The notes under the pieces were generated by a model. That model did not search any database. It saw only the letters and a list, made by a program, of their open reading frames with translations, and had not been told where the DNA came from. Positions 50,765 through 60,660 of a stretch of DNA of 64,000 nucleotides are shown piece by piece (the stretch's first letter is position 1; every line of letters begins with the position of its first letter). Origin of the DNA: Caenorhabditis remanei (lineage: Eukaryota; Nematoda; Chromadorea; Rhabditida; Rhabditidae); contig NC_071328.1 in assembly GCF_010183535.1 (NCBI RefSeq), positions 14,322,001-14,386,000 of the forward strand, in the 5' to 3' direction. The translations under genes were made by a program, and so were the position numbers.

Positions 50765-51763
50765 ATGTCTTCCCCATTCCCCCTCCTCCGTCTTCCTGGA
50801 GTGGTCTTGTGCGATGTATTCAGATCATTGAGTATCGGTGAGAAGTGAGTTAATCTTATCAACATAACTTGACTAATTTCCTCCCGTATTTCCAGATTCA
50901 AACTCTCCATCTGCTCCAAGAAAATCTCCATTCAAATCAATAACTGTCGGTTGTACTCTCAAAAAGTTATAGTCGATCTGGCCTGCTTAAGCCATAAAAT
51001 CAGAGTTTTCTCTGAAAATAACAGAGATGCATTTGAGATCTCCATTTATTCAGATTCCTGGAAAAGTCACAATTCAAATACTCAACAATTTTCTATTGCA
51101 TGTTGTAGTGTAAAAGTTATTCCGATACCAAAAGGAATCACAACATTCTGGAAGAATCATCGAGAAGGATTTTTGTCTGTTATTCAGCTTCTATTGAAGG
51201 TGTTTCAATGCAAGATTTCAATCAATATTAGTTACTATAATAGTGATTTATATCAACCAACAATAGCAATGTTGTTTGATCTACGAATGGAATTTAAGAC
51301 GATCATTTTTGAACTTAAAGGATCAGAAGATCGAATCTTATTGTGGAATCAGATATCTCATAAACTTAAACTGGTCGAGGATCTTGTAATTTTATCCGGT
51401 CTTGATCCTGGTTTCCCACCAGTTTTTGCTTCATGGCCACAGAAGATTAGTATTGAAAGTTCCGCTTGGTTCAGTCTTGAATCTCTTTTAGCGTGCACTT
51501 GCACTACAATTACCCACAGGAGATCTCATATGGGAAACAAGGATTTGGATGTGATTCTCAAAAATTGGAAGGCTGGAGGGTTACCGAATCTAAAATGTCT
51601 GCGGCTCGATAGCCTGATGATCACGGATGACGGAGGACATATTTTGGGAACGACTTTTAGGGAATTAAATGGAATGGTTATCCAAACTGATGACGGATCA
51701 AAGAAGGCAACTATCAAAACTAACTTCCGCAATATTGAAATGTCTGTAACTCCAATTACATAA
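50765..51763 (+). CDS. F-box locus 27, FBXB/FBA_2-type protein, 315 aa
   Basis: Exon 1 is 50765-50844 (MSSPFPLLRLPGVVLCDVFR), exon 2 is 50896-51763, intron 51 nt. After the F-box: LYSQKVIVDLACLSHKIRVF. Full-length central block FWKNHREGFLSVIQLLLKVF, then FDLRMEFKTIIFELKGSEDR. Rich in Gly/Asp near the end: LDSLMITDDGGHILGTTFRE. C-terminus KDLDVILKNWKAGGLPNLKC and VIQTDDGSKKATIKTNFRNI, ending MSVTPIT. Loci 15 and 16 share long stretches with it and may be broken relatives. Complete. Confidence 0.92.
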
Positions 51764-51844
51764 ACAAAACTTCATTATTCATTACTGTCGAAAAAATAAA
51801 GTTTCGACAACGATTTTCAAAAAAAAAATTCGCGTGCTGAAACA

Positions 51845-51975
51845 CGCAAGCGCATAAAATTGTGGGCGGAGCTTAAACTGCAAGCTTAAATAAGCGGCGC
51901 GGTTCTAATTCCAGTTGTTTTTTCCAAATTAAGAGCTTGCAGTTTAAGCTCCGCCCACAACTTTATGCGCTTGCG
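51845..51975. mobile_element. 131-bp hairpin MITE
   Basis: Arms of about 42 nt: CGCAAGCGCATAAAATTGTG GGCGGAGCTTAAACTGCAAG against its inverse CTTGCAGTTTAAGCTCCGCC CACAACTTTATGCGCTTGCG. The spacer is about 45 nt. It sits just after the end of locus 27 and before a distal 3' flank unit (51976-52110). Confidence 0.75.
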
Positions 51976-52184
51976 CCTTATCATCTTTCTTCCCATTTCT
52001 AATGTCTTTTTCATTTTTCGCACCTTTTGTTCCTTTCTTTATTCATCTTCATTTAATAAAAGATGTATGTTTGAAGTTCTTCTTCCACTCATACCAACAA
52101 GACAGAAAAATCACATCACTACGTACTCCTGCTTACTCACTCTGAACACTGCCTTGATCTCTCCATGATCTCCATCTGATATTG

Positions 52185-52300
52185 TTAACCAAGATTTGGA
52201 TCTCTGATGGAGCGCTGGAGAGTTACCAAATCTAAAACGTCTGGAGACTAATATCCAGATAATCTCGAGTAATGGAGCAACAATTTTGGTCAAACATCTG
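52185..52300 (+). pseudogene. F-box exon 2 remnant
   Basis: Plus-strand sequence CAAGATTTGGATCTCTGATG, GCGCTGGAGAGTTACCAAAT matches QDLDxILKxWxAGELPNLKR, followed by SSNGATILVKH. It has in-frame stops and no other parts. It directly precedes the collagen fragment at 52326. Confidence 0.6.
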
Positions 52301-52325
52301 AGGTGTTGCGTTCTAAAGTGGAAGA

Positions 52326-52571
52326 TATGCCGCTGGAGGTGCTAGAGGAGGTGGAACTGGAGGATCCTGCTGCTCTTGCGGAGTCGGTGCTTATGGTTCC
52401 CAAGGGGCTCCATCCGTCCCTGACTTTTGCTTCGATTGCCCACCAGAATCACAAGAAGGCCAAGGAGACTCAGGAAACATCCCACCAACTGGAAACGGAG
52501 GACGACTAGAAGCCGATGGAAACCCCGACCCCGTTAACGAGGTTCCAGGACAACAAGGAGCAATGATCTAG
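52326..52571 (+). pseudogene. Cuticle collagen fragment of a second type
   Basis: The frame from 52326 is open for 81 codons to TAG at 52569-52571 and reads YAAGGARGGGTGGSCCSCGV, GAYGSQGAPSVPDFCFDCPP, ESQEGQGDSGNIPPTGNGGR. The CSCGVGA, then Pro-rich spacer and DFCFDCPP motif is characteristic of nematode cuticle collagens. Many Gly-X-Y glycines are lost (ESQEGQ, PTGNGG). It lacks N-terminus and most triplets. Sequence and strand differ from the three minus-strand collagen pieces, so it was captured separately. Confidence 0.65.
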
Positions 52572-52984
52572 ACCTAATATAAAGGTATCCGATGTGACCT
52601 ATATCATTAGATAGCAATAGCCGTGGAGATTACGAATCTTCTGGTCAGTGAATAGATATCTTCTTGTCGAAGTCTGTGCGGTAGTACAGACGGAAGTGAA
52701 ACGTGTTTCGACAGTATGAAACTGGCTGTAATAATAACACTTCCGACTTTATTGTGTCAAATTCAGCTGCTTTTTCAGGTTCTCTGGTGTCAGATAAGTA
52801 GATGTTGGGATTTATTAGGTTCGAAGGGTAGTTATACTTTTAATACAACTAATTAACTTTGTATTCAGTTTTATGCTGAAAAAAACAGCTGAATTTGACC
52901 CACGTCCACAGGTACCAGATAAGTAAAATGTTGGTATTTTTAATTCTCAAAACTTGTTGAGCACCTCACAGTTTAGTCTTCACC
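52572..52984. repeat. Interspersed repeat copies
   Basis: 52690-52960 contains two abutting copies of the repeat family described at 1750 (GACGGAAGTGAAACGTGTTT, TTCAGCTGCTTTTTCAGGTT, GGTACCAGATAAGTA). No gene is seen. Confidence 0.5.
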
Positions 52985-53250
52985 TTCATTCGCACTCCAA
53001 TCTTCTCCACGTGGCCAAAGACAGTTTGTATAATCGAGACTCCTCCTGACTCACCCTTCTTACCTCCACTTCATCCAGAATTGAGCTCGAGAAGTCTCAC
53101 TTGGAAAAGACGGATTTGGAAGAGATTCTGGAGGAATGGATGGCTGTAGAACTTCAGAATCCGGAGTATCTTCAGATTGGGTGTGAATCGCTTGAAGTTG
53201 AAGGAGATGAGACTGATGATAGAGAGAAAAAAGCGGGGCATAACCATTAG
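52985..53250 (+). pseudogene. Old divergent F-box exon 2 relic
   Basis: Plus-strand pieces read STWPKTVCII, then in another frame ELEKSHLEKTDLEEILEEWM, and QNPEYLQIGCESLEVEG, parallel to SWPQxxxI / SLENKDLDxILKxWKAGG / PNLEYLxI. At least one frameshift. It is more diverged than any other copy, and a related piece lies inverted at 5715-5810. Confidence 0.6.
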
Positions 53251-53597
53251 TTATCTGATCCCTTGTAACTAACTGAGTGCCTTCCCCCTGGTTGTCGTCA
53301 CTGATGCCTGAGGACTACTATAAGGTTTATGACAAAATTCGAGTGCACCGATAGCACAATAAGAAAGCTGTAGACGGTTGTACAATATGGTCTGATGAAG
53401 GATTAATACTCTAATTTCTATATCAAGATTACGAAATTAGAAAGTTTCTTGGGTGAAGATTGCAATAAAGTAGTTTTTCTAGTCAGTGAATGGGTTCTAA
53501 AAAAGACAACTCGCAGTTTTTGCAACTGGTTTTAAAAGAAATCCAACAAATTGAATTCAAATTTTTATTATAGAATTATCATTACAATATGTAATAT
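53251..53597. other. Intergenic, no gene seen
   Basis: The stretch holds GTCGTCACTGATGCC (53294-53308), similar to the repeat at 55025, and ends with the 3' signals of locus 28. Nothing else is recognised. Confidence 0.4.
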
Positions 53598-54574
53598 TTA
53601 TTCAAATGGAGACATAGACATTTCAATACTTTGGTGGTCAGTTTTGAAAGTTGCCTTCTTTGATCCATCATCAGTTTGAATAACCGTTCCGTTTAATTCA
53701 ATCCAATCCATTCCCAAGATATCTCTATAATCTCTGACCCTCAGAGTATGGATCTTCAAAAGGTCTAGATTTGAAAATCCTCCACTCATCCACTTCCTAA
53801 GTATCTCATTTAAATCCATGTGCTTTAGAGTTGAATTCTCGAGGTTGATGAAAGAACATGGACAGGTCAATAGAGTTTCCAGAGTAAACCAATCGGAACT
53901 CATTATATAAATACTCTGTGGCCATGAAGTGATAACAGGGCTGAAACCAAGATTAGCAACGGATGAGATGCTAAGATCCTTGACCAATCCAAATTTATTG
54001 GATATTTGGTTCCAGAACAAGTGTTCATCCGTTGATCCATTAAGGCGAATAGTGAGCCTCTTGAATTTCACTTGTAGCTCGAACAACTCAGAAATTATCG
54101 GTTTGAAAAAATCATTCCGCCAGCAATCCTTTCCGGTTGATATCTCGCAGTGAAACATCTTCAGAAGATGTCTTGTGACACATAAAAACCCTTCCAAATG
54201 ACTCTTCCAGTACGTCTTTATGGTTTTGTACATTGGTACAAGACGCCGTCCAAAAAACTGGATTGTTGGATTGTCGATCTCTCTATCGATATGAATACCA
54301 ATTTGGAACCAATCTTTGAAATCCTCAGGGTACACTTGGATTCTTTCGATCGTCATGTCCAGATGCACATGGACTTTTTGAGAGTACAAACGAGCATTAT
54401 TGAATTGAGCCGAGGTTTTCTTGGAGCAGAGGGAGAGCTGGATTCTGGAAATACGGAAAGAATTAGTCAGGTTAGATTGATAAGGTTAACTCACTTCTCG
54501 CCAATACTCAATGATTTGAATACATTGAAAAGAACTAATCGAGGAAGACGAAGGAGGGGAAATGGAGAAGACAT
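53598..54574 (-). CDS. F-box locus 28, FBXB/FBA_2-type protein, 308 aa
   Basis: Exon 1 is 54495-54574 (MSSPFPLLRLPRLVLFNVFK), exon 2 is 53598-54444, intron 50 nt. The block after the F-box is YSQKVHVHLDMTIERIQVYP, EDFKDWFQIGIHIDREIDNP, a style shared with locus 11. Central YWKSHLEGFLCVTRHLLKMF. C-terminus MDLNEILRKWMSGGFSNLDL and VIQTDDGSKKATFKTDHQSI, ending EMSMSPFE. The GATILGM motif is shortened to RDILGMDWIELNG. Plus-side partner lost. Complete. Confidence 0.92.
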
Positions 54575-54649
54575 TGCAGAACGATGGGGATGAAATGAGG
54601 AGAATCGACAGGGAGAATGAGATGTGTCAATAGACTCTGGGATTGGAGG

Positions 54650-54818
54650 AGTGTCTGCGTTTCGTGGCGAGACCACACCATCTGTCGTCCTGTGATGGTC
54701 TATGGGAATGATCGACTGTGTGCGCAATGGTGGTACTAGGGTCGATCGATGTGTTACTTTTCCCATAGACACCAAAGGTCTCGCCACGAAACGCAGTCTC
54801 TCCTCCATTCCCAGATTC
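54650..54818. promoter_or_regulatory. Palindromic promoter of locus 28, plus-side gene lost
   Basis: Left arm GTCTGCGTTTCGTGGCGAGA (54652-54671), right arm AGGTCTCGCCACGAAACGCA (54776-54795). Loop TGTGTGCGCAATGGTGGTAC in reverse orientation. The right flank keeps ATTCTATTTACACATCTCAT (about 54815-54834), then unrelated repeat sequence starts. Confidence 0.74.
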
Positions 54819-54839
54819 TATTTACACATCTCATTACTT

Positions 54840-55050
54840 GACAATTTCTTGCTCACAACCTTTCGTGCGAAAACAAAATCTTTATGGCCAACCCAAGGAA
54901 TAGAACTCCATTTTCCATAATATCGAAACTAGAAATCACTAAACTAAGAATCCACACCTTTAAATTGAATTCATCAATACGGCTCCCCGGATTCCAACAA
55001 TGTAACCACTGAGCATCGTCCTGGACTATCGTCACTGATGCCAGCCGACT
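54840..55050. repeat. Inverted copy of the 12985-13250 repeat
   Basis: CTTTCGTGCGAAAACAAAAT CTTTATGGCCAACCCAAGGA and, further on, GGCTCCCCGGATTCCAACAA TGTAACCACTGAGC are the reverse complement of parts of 12985-13250. The middle (about 54905-54975) differs. Confidence 0.6.
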
Positions 55051-55074
55051 GCTATTCTCCATAAGGAGTACGTC

Positions 55075-55142
55075 AGTAGCACAGTGATAGTGCTGCCGAA
55101 GCTTAATCTATAGTCGGTGGTTCGATTCTACCTTGGTGTAAC
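55075..55142 (+). tRNA. tRNA-like sequence (degenerate tRNA or tRNA-derived repeat)
   Basis: TAGCACAGTGATAGTGCT can form a D-arm and resembles an A-box, and GGTGGTTCGATTCTACC forms a five-pair T-arm with a TTCGATT loop matching the B-box. The acceptor stem and anticodon arm do not pair convincingly. The CATACTTG-family MITE is inserted immediately 3' of it. I read it as a pseudogene or SINE head, not a working tRNA. Confidence 0.25.
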
Positions 55143-55362
55143 CATACTTGTCAACCGGGCCGGCTCGTAACTCGCGTCAAAATGAATATTAAGAGCTGAA
55201 AAATATACCAAAATCTAGATCTCGACGAGTTCTATGTCCATGACCTACTACGGGCCGGATGGATATTCGTTAATGTGTCGCGGGCCGGGCTAGAATGGCT
55301 TTTTTGGCCATTTTCGCGTTTTTTGGCACTTTTTTTATGAGCCGGCCCGGTTGACAAGTATG
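55143..55362. mobile_element. 220-bp MITE, CATACTTG family, copy 2
   Basis: Ends CATACTTGTCAACCGGGCCG and inverse CGGCCCGGTTGACAAGTATG. A perfect 8-bp direct repeat GGTGTAAC flanks it (55135-55142 and 55363-55370). The interior is related to copy 1 (GGCTTTTTTGGCCATTTTCG). Confidence 0.88.
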
Positions 55363-55370
55363 GGTGTAAC

Positions 55371-55689
55371 CGATTTTTGACTTTCTTTTAAAGAACTCTC
55401 ATAGTGACAGATTTCCCTAATATTGATGTTGATGATGACGTGTTGGTGTTAATGGAAGAAGAATCTCAAACTAGGGAACAATTTCACGTTTTATTGAATA
55501 AAGATAAATAACAAACGTAACAAAAGGTGTGAAAATCATAAAGACATTAGAAGGTGCTCCCGGTCTATCTTTTATATTAGGAGGGACGGAACAGGAATGG
55601 GAAAACAGGGGGAAGAGACATAATAAATAAAGATTCGATGACAAAGTTGATTTTCGGAAATAACGAGAAGAAATTACATTAAGTTTTGT
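55371..55689 (-). repeat. Distal 3' flank of locus 29
   Basis: The minus strand carries the long 3' flank unit with AATAAAACGTGAAATTGTT near 55485-55500 and the shortened GACCGGGAGCACC core near 55555. Confidence 0.5.
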
Positions 55690-56357
55690 TTATTGAAAAT
55701 GAGTCACAGACATTTCAATACTTTCAGAATAAGTTTTGATAGTTGCCTTCTTTGATCCATCATCAGTATTGATAACCTTTCCGTCTAATTCCCTCAAATT
55801 CATTCCCAAAATCAGTTCTTCATTATTTTTAATATTTTGACTTTCGACGTACAGATATTCTAGATTCGAAAACCCTCCAGCATTCTTGAGTATCTCATCC
55901 GTATCCTTGTTTCCCAAAAGATATTCCAGAGTGAACCAATCGGAACTCCAGATAGTAATATTCTGTGGCCATGAAGTGAAAACTGGTCTAAAGCTATGAT
56001 CATAAACAGAATAGATGCTAACATACTCAACCAGTCCAAAATTACTGGATATTTGGTTAAACATCAAGTTTTCGTCCTTTGATCCATTATGGCGAATAGA
56101 GAGCCTCCTGAATTCCACTTGTCGATCAAACAACATTGAAATTGCTAGTCGATATAAATCACTATTATAGAGTGTAATATGAGTTGAAAATTTGCATTGA
56201 AACTTCAATAGAGCAGAGCGAGAGCTTGAATCTGGAAAGAGAGAAGAACTAGTTAGGTTAGGTTAATAATATTAACTCACTTTTCTCCGATACTCAATGA
56301 TTTGAATACTTCGCACAGAACCACTTGTGGAAGACGGAGGAGGGGAAGGGGAGGCAT
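55690..56357 (-). pseudogene. F-box locus 29, large out-of-frame deletion in exon 2
   Basis: Exon 1 is 56281-56357 (MPPLPLLRLPQVVLCEVFKS), exon 2 starts at 56231 as KFKLSLCS and then jumps straight to LLKFQCKFSTHITLYNSDLY in a different frame, losing about 80 codons. Two further deletions occur: the ACTCTRITL..SHL segment (LEYLLGNKDTDEIL) and the Trp-Lys of NWKAGG (ILKNAGGFSNLEY). Ending MSVTHFQ. The YDHSFRPVFTSWPQNIT motif groups it with loci 18 and 30. Confidence 0.86.
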
Positions 56358-56437
56358 TGGCAGAGACTGGTGGGGAGGAATGAAGAGAAACGACAGGAAG
56401 TAAAGAGATGTGTAAATAGAATCTGGGAATGGAGGAG

Positions 56438-56612
56438 TGTCTGCGTTTCGTGACGAGACCATACCATCTGTCAGAGATGTCTATGGGAGAAATAACGGAT
56501 CGATCGATCCCAGTAATCGTTCAGTGATGATTGTCTATGGGAAAATAACGGAGGGACCGTGAGCGCGATGGTAGTACTGCGGTCTATCGATCCGTTATTC
56601 TTCTCATGCTGG
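56438..56612. promoter_or_regulatory. Palindromic promoter of locus 29, partly duplicated, plus-side gene lost
   Basis: Left arm GTCTGCGTTTCGTGACGAGA (56439-56458). Two GGGA-AAATAACGG inner arms occur in a row (56486-56501 and 56538-56552). The loop is degenerate (GAGCGCGATGGTAGTACTGC), and the right outer arm is absent; the spacer CTGGACCAATCGACCCAGAA starts at 56608. Confidence 0.62.
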
Positions 56613-57391
56613 ACCAATCGACCCAGAATAAGCAGAAATTTTGTAAAAGGAGCTAGGATATTTAAACAGATATGATGAATGTGGAGAATACGAATACGTA
56701 TTCAAACTCTGGTTAATACATAAATAGGCAGAGTTATACGCCTTTTTTCCAAAATGTGCAGTGTAATTAGCACTAAAATGAAATTTAGGGCATTCACGTG
56801 AAATTATAACGATGAAAACCAACAAATTGAGTGCTAAAAGTCATGTAAATTGATCAGTTCTGGTTTCAAGTAAATTTAAGAAACATGTTACGAATTCCCA
56901 TAATTTTTTAGCTTTCAAATGATATACCGTTCCAAGAGGTAGCCCCCCCCCACAAGTGCGCCCTAACGATAACATTAACGAACAAACGGGGCGAAACCAT
57001 TTTTCTCTGCGTCTCTTTGTTTTGAGCGCTATTTAAGGTGTCATCCTTGGGAGACGTCGTTTGGTAACTCTAACTTAGGTGTCTAGATCATTCTCTAGTG
57101 TCTGAGTTTCCTGGTGTCGATGTGTTGGTGTGAGTGGAAGAAGAACCTCAAACTTGGGATCAATTAGGCTTTTTATTAAATGAAGATAAATAATAAGAAG
57201 CAGGAAGGTGTGAAAAATCATAAAGACGTTAGAAATGGGAAGAAAAATGAAAAGGCGCTCCCGTCCTCTCTTTTATATAAGGAGGGACGGGGCAAGAATG
57301 GGAAATGCAGAGGGAAGAGACATAATGAATATAGATTCGATGATAAAAATGATTTTCGAAAATATTGAGAAGAAAGTACATTAAGTTTTGT
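56613..57391. repeat. Duplicated spacer and distal 3' flank of locus 30
   Basis: 56630-57070 parallels 47790-48500 but lacks the MITE at 48198 and has C9 (56943-56951) in place of C20. 57110-57391 is the minus-strand 3' flank unit of locus 30, including the GGACGGGAGCGCC core at about 57252. Confidence 0.65.
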
Positions 57392-58330
57392 TCATTCAAA
57401 GGGAGTCACAGACATTTCAATACTTCTGACGTTAGTTGTAATAGTTGCCTTCTTTAATCCATTCTCAGATTGGATAACCTTCCCTTCTAATTCGCTCAAA
57501 CTCATTCCCAAAATCTTCGTCCTATTATTTTTAATATTTTTACTATAGATCTTCAGACGCTCCATGTTCCCAAATCCTCCAGCCTTCCATTTTCTAAGGA
57601 CTTCATCCAAATCCTTGTTTCCCAAACGAGACCCTTTGAGTGTAATTCTAGTACAAGTGCACGCCAAAACATATTTCAGAGTGAACCAAGCGGAACGCAT
57701 GATCGTAATTTCTTGTGGCCATGAAGTGAAAACTAGTCTAAAGCTATGATCATAAACATTAGAGATGCTAAGATACTCAATCAGTCCGAAATTACTGGAC
57801 ATTTCGTTAAACAACAAGTTTTCGTCCTCCGATCCATTATGGCGAATAGCGAGCATCTTGAACTCCACTTGCAGATCAAACAACATTGAAATTGTTGGTC
57901 GATCTAAATCACTATTAAAGAGTCTAATAACAGTTGAAATCTTGCAATAAAACATCTTCAATAGATGTTCAATAGCAGATAGAAATGCACAACATGCGAT
58001 AGAAAATTGTTGAGTATTTGAATTGTGACGTTTCCAGAAATTAGGATAAATGGGGATTTCAAATGAATCTCTGTAATTTTCGGAGCAAACTCTGATATTG
58101 TGGCATAAGCAGTCCAGATCGACTATAACTTTTTGAGAGTACAAACGAGCCATATTGATTTGAGTAGAGATTTTCTTCGAGCAGAGGGAAAGCTTGATTC
58201 TGGAAAGACGAGAGGAAATTAGTCAGGTTTGGTTAACAATGTTAACTTACTTCTCGCCGATACTCAATGACTTGAATACCTCGCACAGGACCAATCGGGG
58301 AAGACGGAGGAGGGGAAATGGAGAAGACAT
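57392..58330 (-). CDS. F-box locus 30, short FBXB/FBA_2-type protein, 295 aa
   Basis: Exon 1 is 58251-58330 (MSSPFPLLRLPRLVLCEVFK), exon 2 is 57392-58199, intron 51 nt (GTAAGT donor). After the F-box: MARLYSQKVIVDLDCLCHNI. The WKN..EGF segment is missing in frame (SIACCAFLSAIEHLLKMFYC). SNVYDHSFRLVFTSWPQEIT, then KDLDEVLRKWKAGGFGNMER with Gly for Pro, and VIQSENGLKKATI in place of VIQTDDGSKKATI. Ending MSVTPFE. It forms the cleanest head-to-head pair with locus 31. Complete. Confidence 0.91.
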
Positions 58331-58403
58331 CGCAGAACGATGGGAATGAAATGAGGAGAATTGACGGGGGAGACTGAGGAGTGTGTAAATAGAATCTGCG
58401 GTT

Positions 58404-58557
58404 GGAGGAGTCCCTGCGTTTCGTGGCGAGACCACAACTAGTCTATGGGAAGAATAACGGATCGATCGACCCTAGTGCTACCATTGCGCATTCAGTCGCT
58501 CCGTTATTCTTCCCATATGCTAGTTGTGGTCTCGCCACGAAACGCAGGCACTCCTCC
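58404..58557. promoter_or_regulatory. Best-preserved palindromic bidirectional promoter, loci 30/31
   Basis: Two 58-nt arms (58404-58461 and 58500-58557) are inverted copies: GGAGGAGTCCCTGCGTTTCG, TGGCGAGACCACAACTAGTC, TATGGGAAGAATAACGGA on the left. I count only a few mismatches (for example GTCTATGGG against GCATATGGG). The 38-nt asymmetric loop is TCGATCGACCCTAGTGCTAC CATTGCGCATTCAGTCGC. Outside each arm lies the ATCT-ATTTACACAT motif about 80-95 nt before each ATG, a candidate core promoter element. Confidence 0.82.
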
Positions 58558-58633
58558 TATCTCAGATCCCCTATTTACACATCTCATTACTCCCTATCGT
58601 TTCTCCTCATTTCATCCCCACCTGTCTCTGCCA

Positions 58634-59628
58634 ATGCTCCCCTTTCCCCTCCTCCGTCTTCCTGGATTGGTCCTGTGGGAGGTATTCAAATCGTTGAGTA
58701 TCGGTGAGAAGTGAGTTAACCTTATCAACCTAACCTGACTGATTCTTCCCGTATTTCCAGAATCAAGCTCTCCTTCTGCTCCAAGAAAATCTCTACTCAA
58801 ATCAATATTGCTCGTTTGTACTCTCAAAAAGTTATTGTCGATCTGGACATCTTAAGTCGAAAAATTGAAGTTCACTCTGAAAATAGCAAAGAAAGACTTC
58901 AAATCTTCAATTTCTCCGACACCGGAACAAACATCGCTCCGGATTGGCAACAGTATCAAATTGAAGGGCGTACTGTACCTGTGATCTTCTTCTTGAATAG
59001 CATCCAAATATTTTGGAAGAATAATGGAGAAGGATTTCTATCTGTAACTCAACATCTATTGAAAATGTTTCAATGCAAGATTTCAACTAAAATTACTGGT
59101 TTATTTCAACCAATAATTTTTGAACTGTTTGATCTACAACTGAAATTCAAGACGCTTAGTATTTGCCCTAATGGATCAAAAAATCAAATTTTGTTGTGGA
59201 ATCAGATATTCAGTAAATTGGAATTGGTTGAGGATTTTAATATCTTATATATTTTTGATCCTGATTTTAGACCAGTTTTCACTTCGTGGCCATAAAAGAT
59301 TGATATCAGTAATTCATATTGGTTCACTCTGGAATATCTTTTGGAGTGCACTTGCACTAAAATTTCACTCGAAAAGTCTCATTTGGGAAACAAGGATTTG
59401 GACGAGATATTCAAGAATTGGAAGGCTGGAGGATTCCCAAATCTAAAATGTTTGAAGATCCATGGTGCAAGTATTACAAATAATGGAACGATGATTTTGG
59501 GATTTAATTTGAGGGAGTTAGACGGAATGGTTATCCAAACTGATGACGGATCAAAGAAATCAACTATTATAATTGGCTCCTTCTTAAACTCCCATCGTAT
59601 TGAAATGTCTGTGACTCCATTTGAATGA
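58634..59628 (+). pseudogene. F-box locus 31, single nonsense codon
   Basis: Exon 1 is 58634-58710 (MLPFPLLRLPGLVLWEVFKS), exon 2 is 58761-59628, intron 50 nt, all sites normal. The frame is open to FTSWP, where TGGCCACAG of the paralogues reads TGGCCATAA: stop at 59293-59295, codon 204 of 315. The rest stays in frame to KDLDEIFKNWKAGGFPNLKC, VIQTDDGSKKSTI and MSVTPFE. Two base changes separate TAA from CAG, but CAA would need one. A truncated product would keep the F-box and lose the FBA_2-like half. Confidence 0.82.
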
Positions 59629-59827
59629 ACTTTACATATTGAAATGATAATTCTATAATAAACATTTTAAATCAATTTTGCCAGATCTCTTTAAAGAGGT
59701 AGACACAATTAATGGCTTATCAAGTATTCTTCTTTATACAACTTCTAATTCCTTTGTTACGGTAGATCTGCTTGATGGGCGAACTTTATACAAGGACAAG
59801 TGTCGTCATCATGCGTTTCTTTATTTC

Positions 59828-60245
59828 ACAAGGGATGGCTTTGGAGGCGCCACTTTCAAACTGCCTATTAACTTGGTTATAGGTGGTATTTTTGACTACG
59901 GGAAGTCCATTTCTGCTGTCAATACCTGCTATATTGTTCTATGAGCCGAGTTATGAGCTCTCAAACTTTTCATATGGTTTATCCTGTTCTCATGGAATTC
60001 CAAATTGCCCGTATACACATACGCTACCGCGCGGTTCCATTTGTGTTCCCCCAGTGGTTTTCCTGAGCGTGTAAGTTGCAAAAATCACAATAACTTATCC
60101 ATATGAAAAGTTTGAGAGCTCATAACTCGGCTCACAGAGATACTTAGCAGATTTTGACTGCAGAAATGGACTCTGCGTGGTCGAAAATACCTATGACCAA
60201 GTTTATAGGTCATTTGAAAGTGGCGCCTCCAAAGACTTCCCTTGT
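59828..60245. mobile_element. 418-bp foldback MITE
   Basis: Left end ACAAGGGATGGCTTTGGAGG CGCCACTTTCAAA, right end its inverse TTTGAAAGTGGCGCCTCCAA AGACTTCCCTTGT. Inner arms also match (TGAGCCGAGTTATGAGCTCT CAAACTTTTCATATGG against its inverse at about 60090-60135). The unpaired centre is about 59990-60085. No coding capacity. Confidence 0.75.
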
Positions 60246-60454
60246 CAGGACAAAGGCGGCGGCAGCGGTAGCACCCGGTTGTTACGGCAAAACGTTACAT
60301 TATTGAATCAAGAATTCTGTAATAAACATTTTTATTCAATTTTGTTAAATAACTTTTTTTGAGAATCAGTAGCGAACACTGCGAGCAGAGCTTCTTTTTC
60401 ATGTCCACTAGTACCAGATCTGGAATTTTTATACTTCAAGAGTAGTTATACCTT

Positions 60455-60660
60455 CAATACAAGGGGTGGTCCAGCGTTTCCTATTGGTTCAGCTGGTCAA
60501 GGTAGGAAATCGAAGCAGGCTTTTCTTGGGTTTCCAACAGCTTCATCAGTTCTTGGGCTTCCATCAGCTCCTGGCGGTCCTGAGGGTGGAGCCGCTCCGA
60601 CTCGGCAAGAGCAGCAGAATTCTTTTCCACAACAACTGCCGATATCGTATTCAGCTCACT
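60455..60660 (-). pseudogene. Cuticle collagen fragment, copy 3
   Basis: The minus strand reads GKEFCCSCRVGAAPPSGPPG, ADGSPRTDEAVGNPRKACFD, FLP. It shares PPSGPPG and the ACFD deletion with copy 1, so copies 1 and 3 are closer to each other than to copy 2, even though the flanking block pairs copy 3 with copy 2. Confidence 0.65.
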
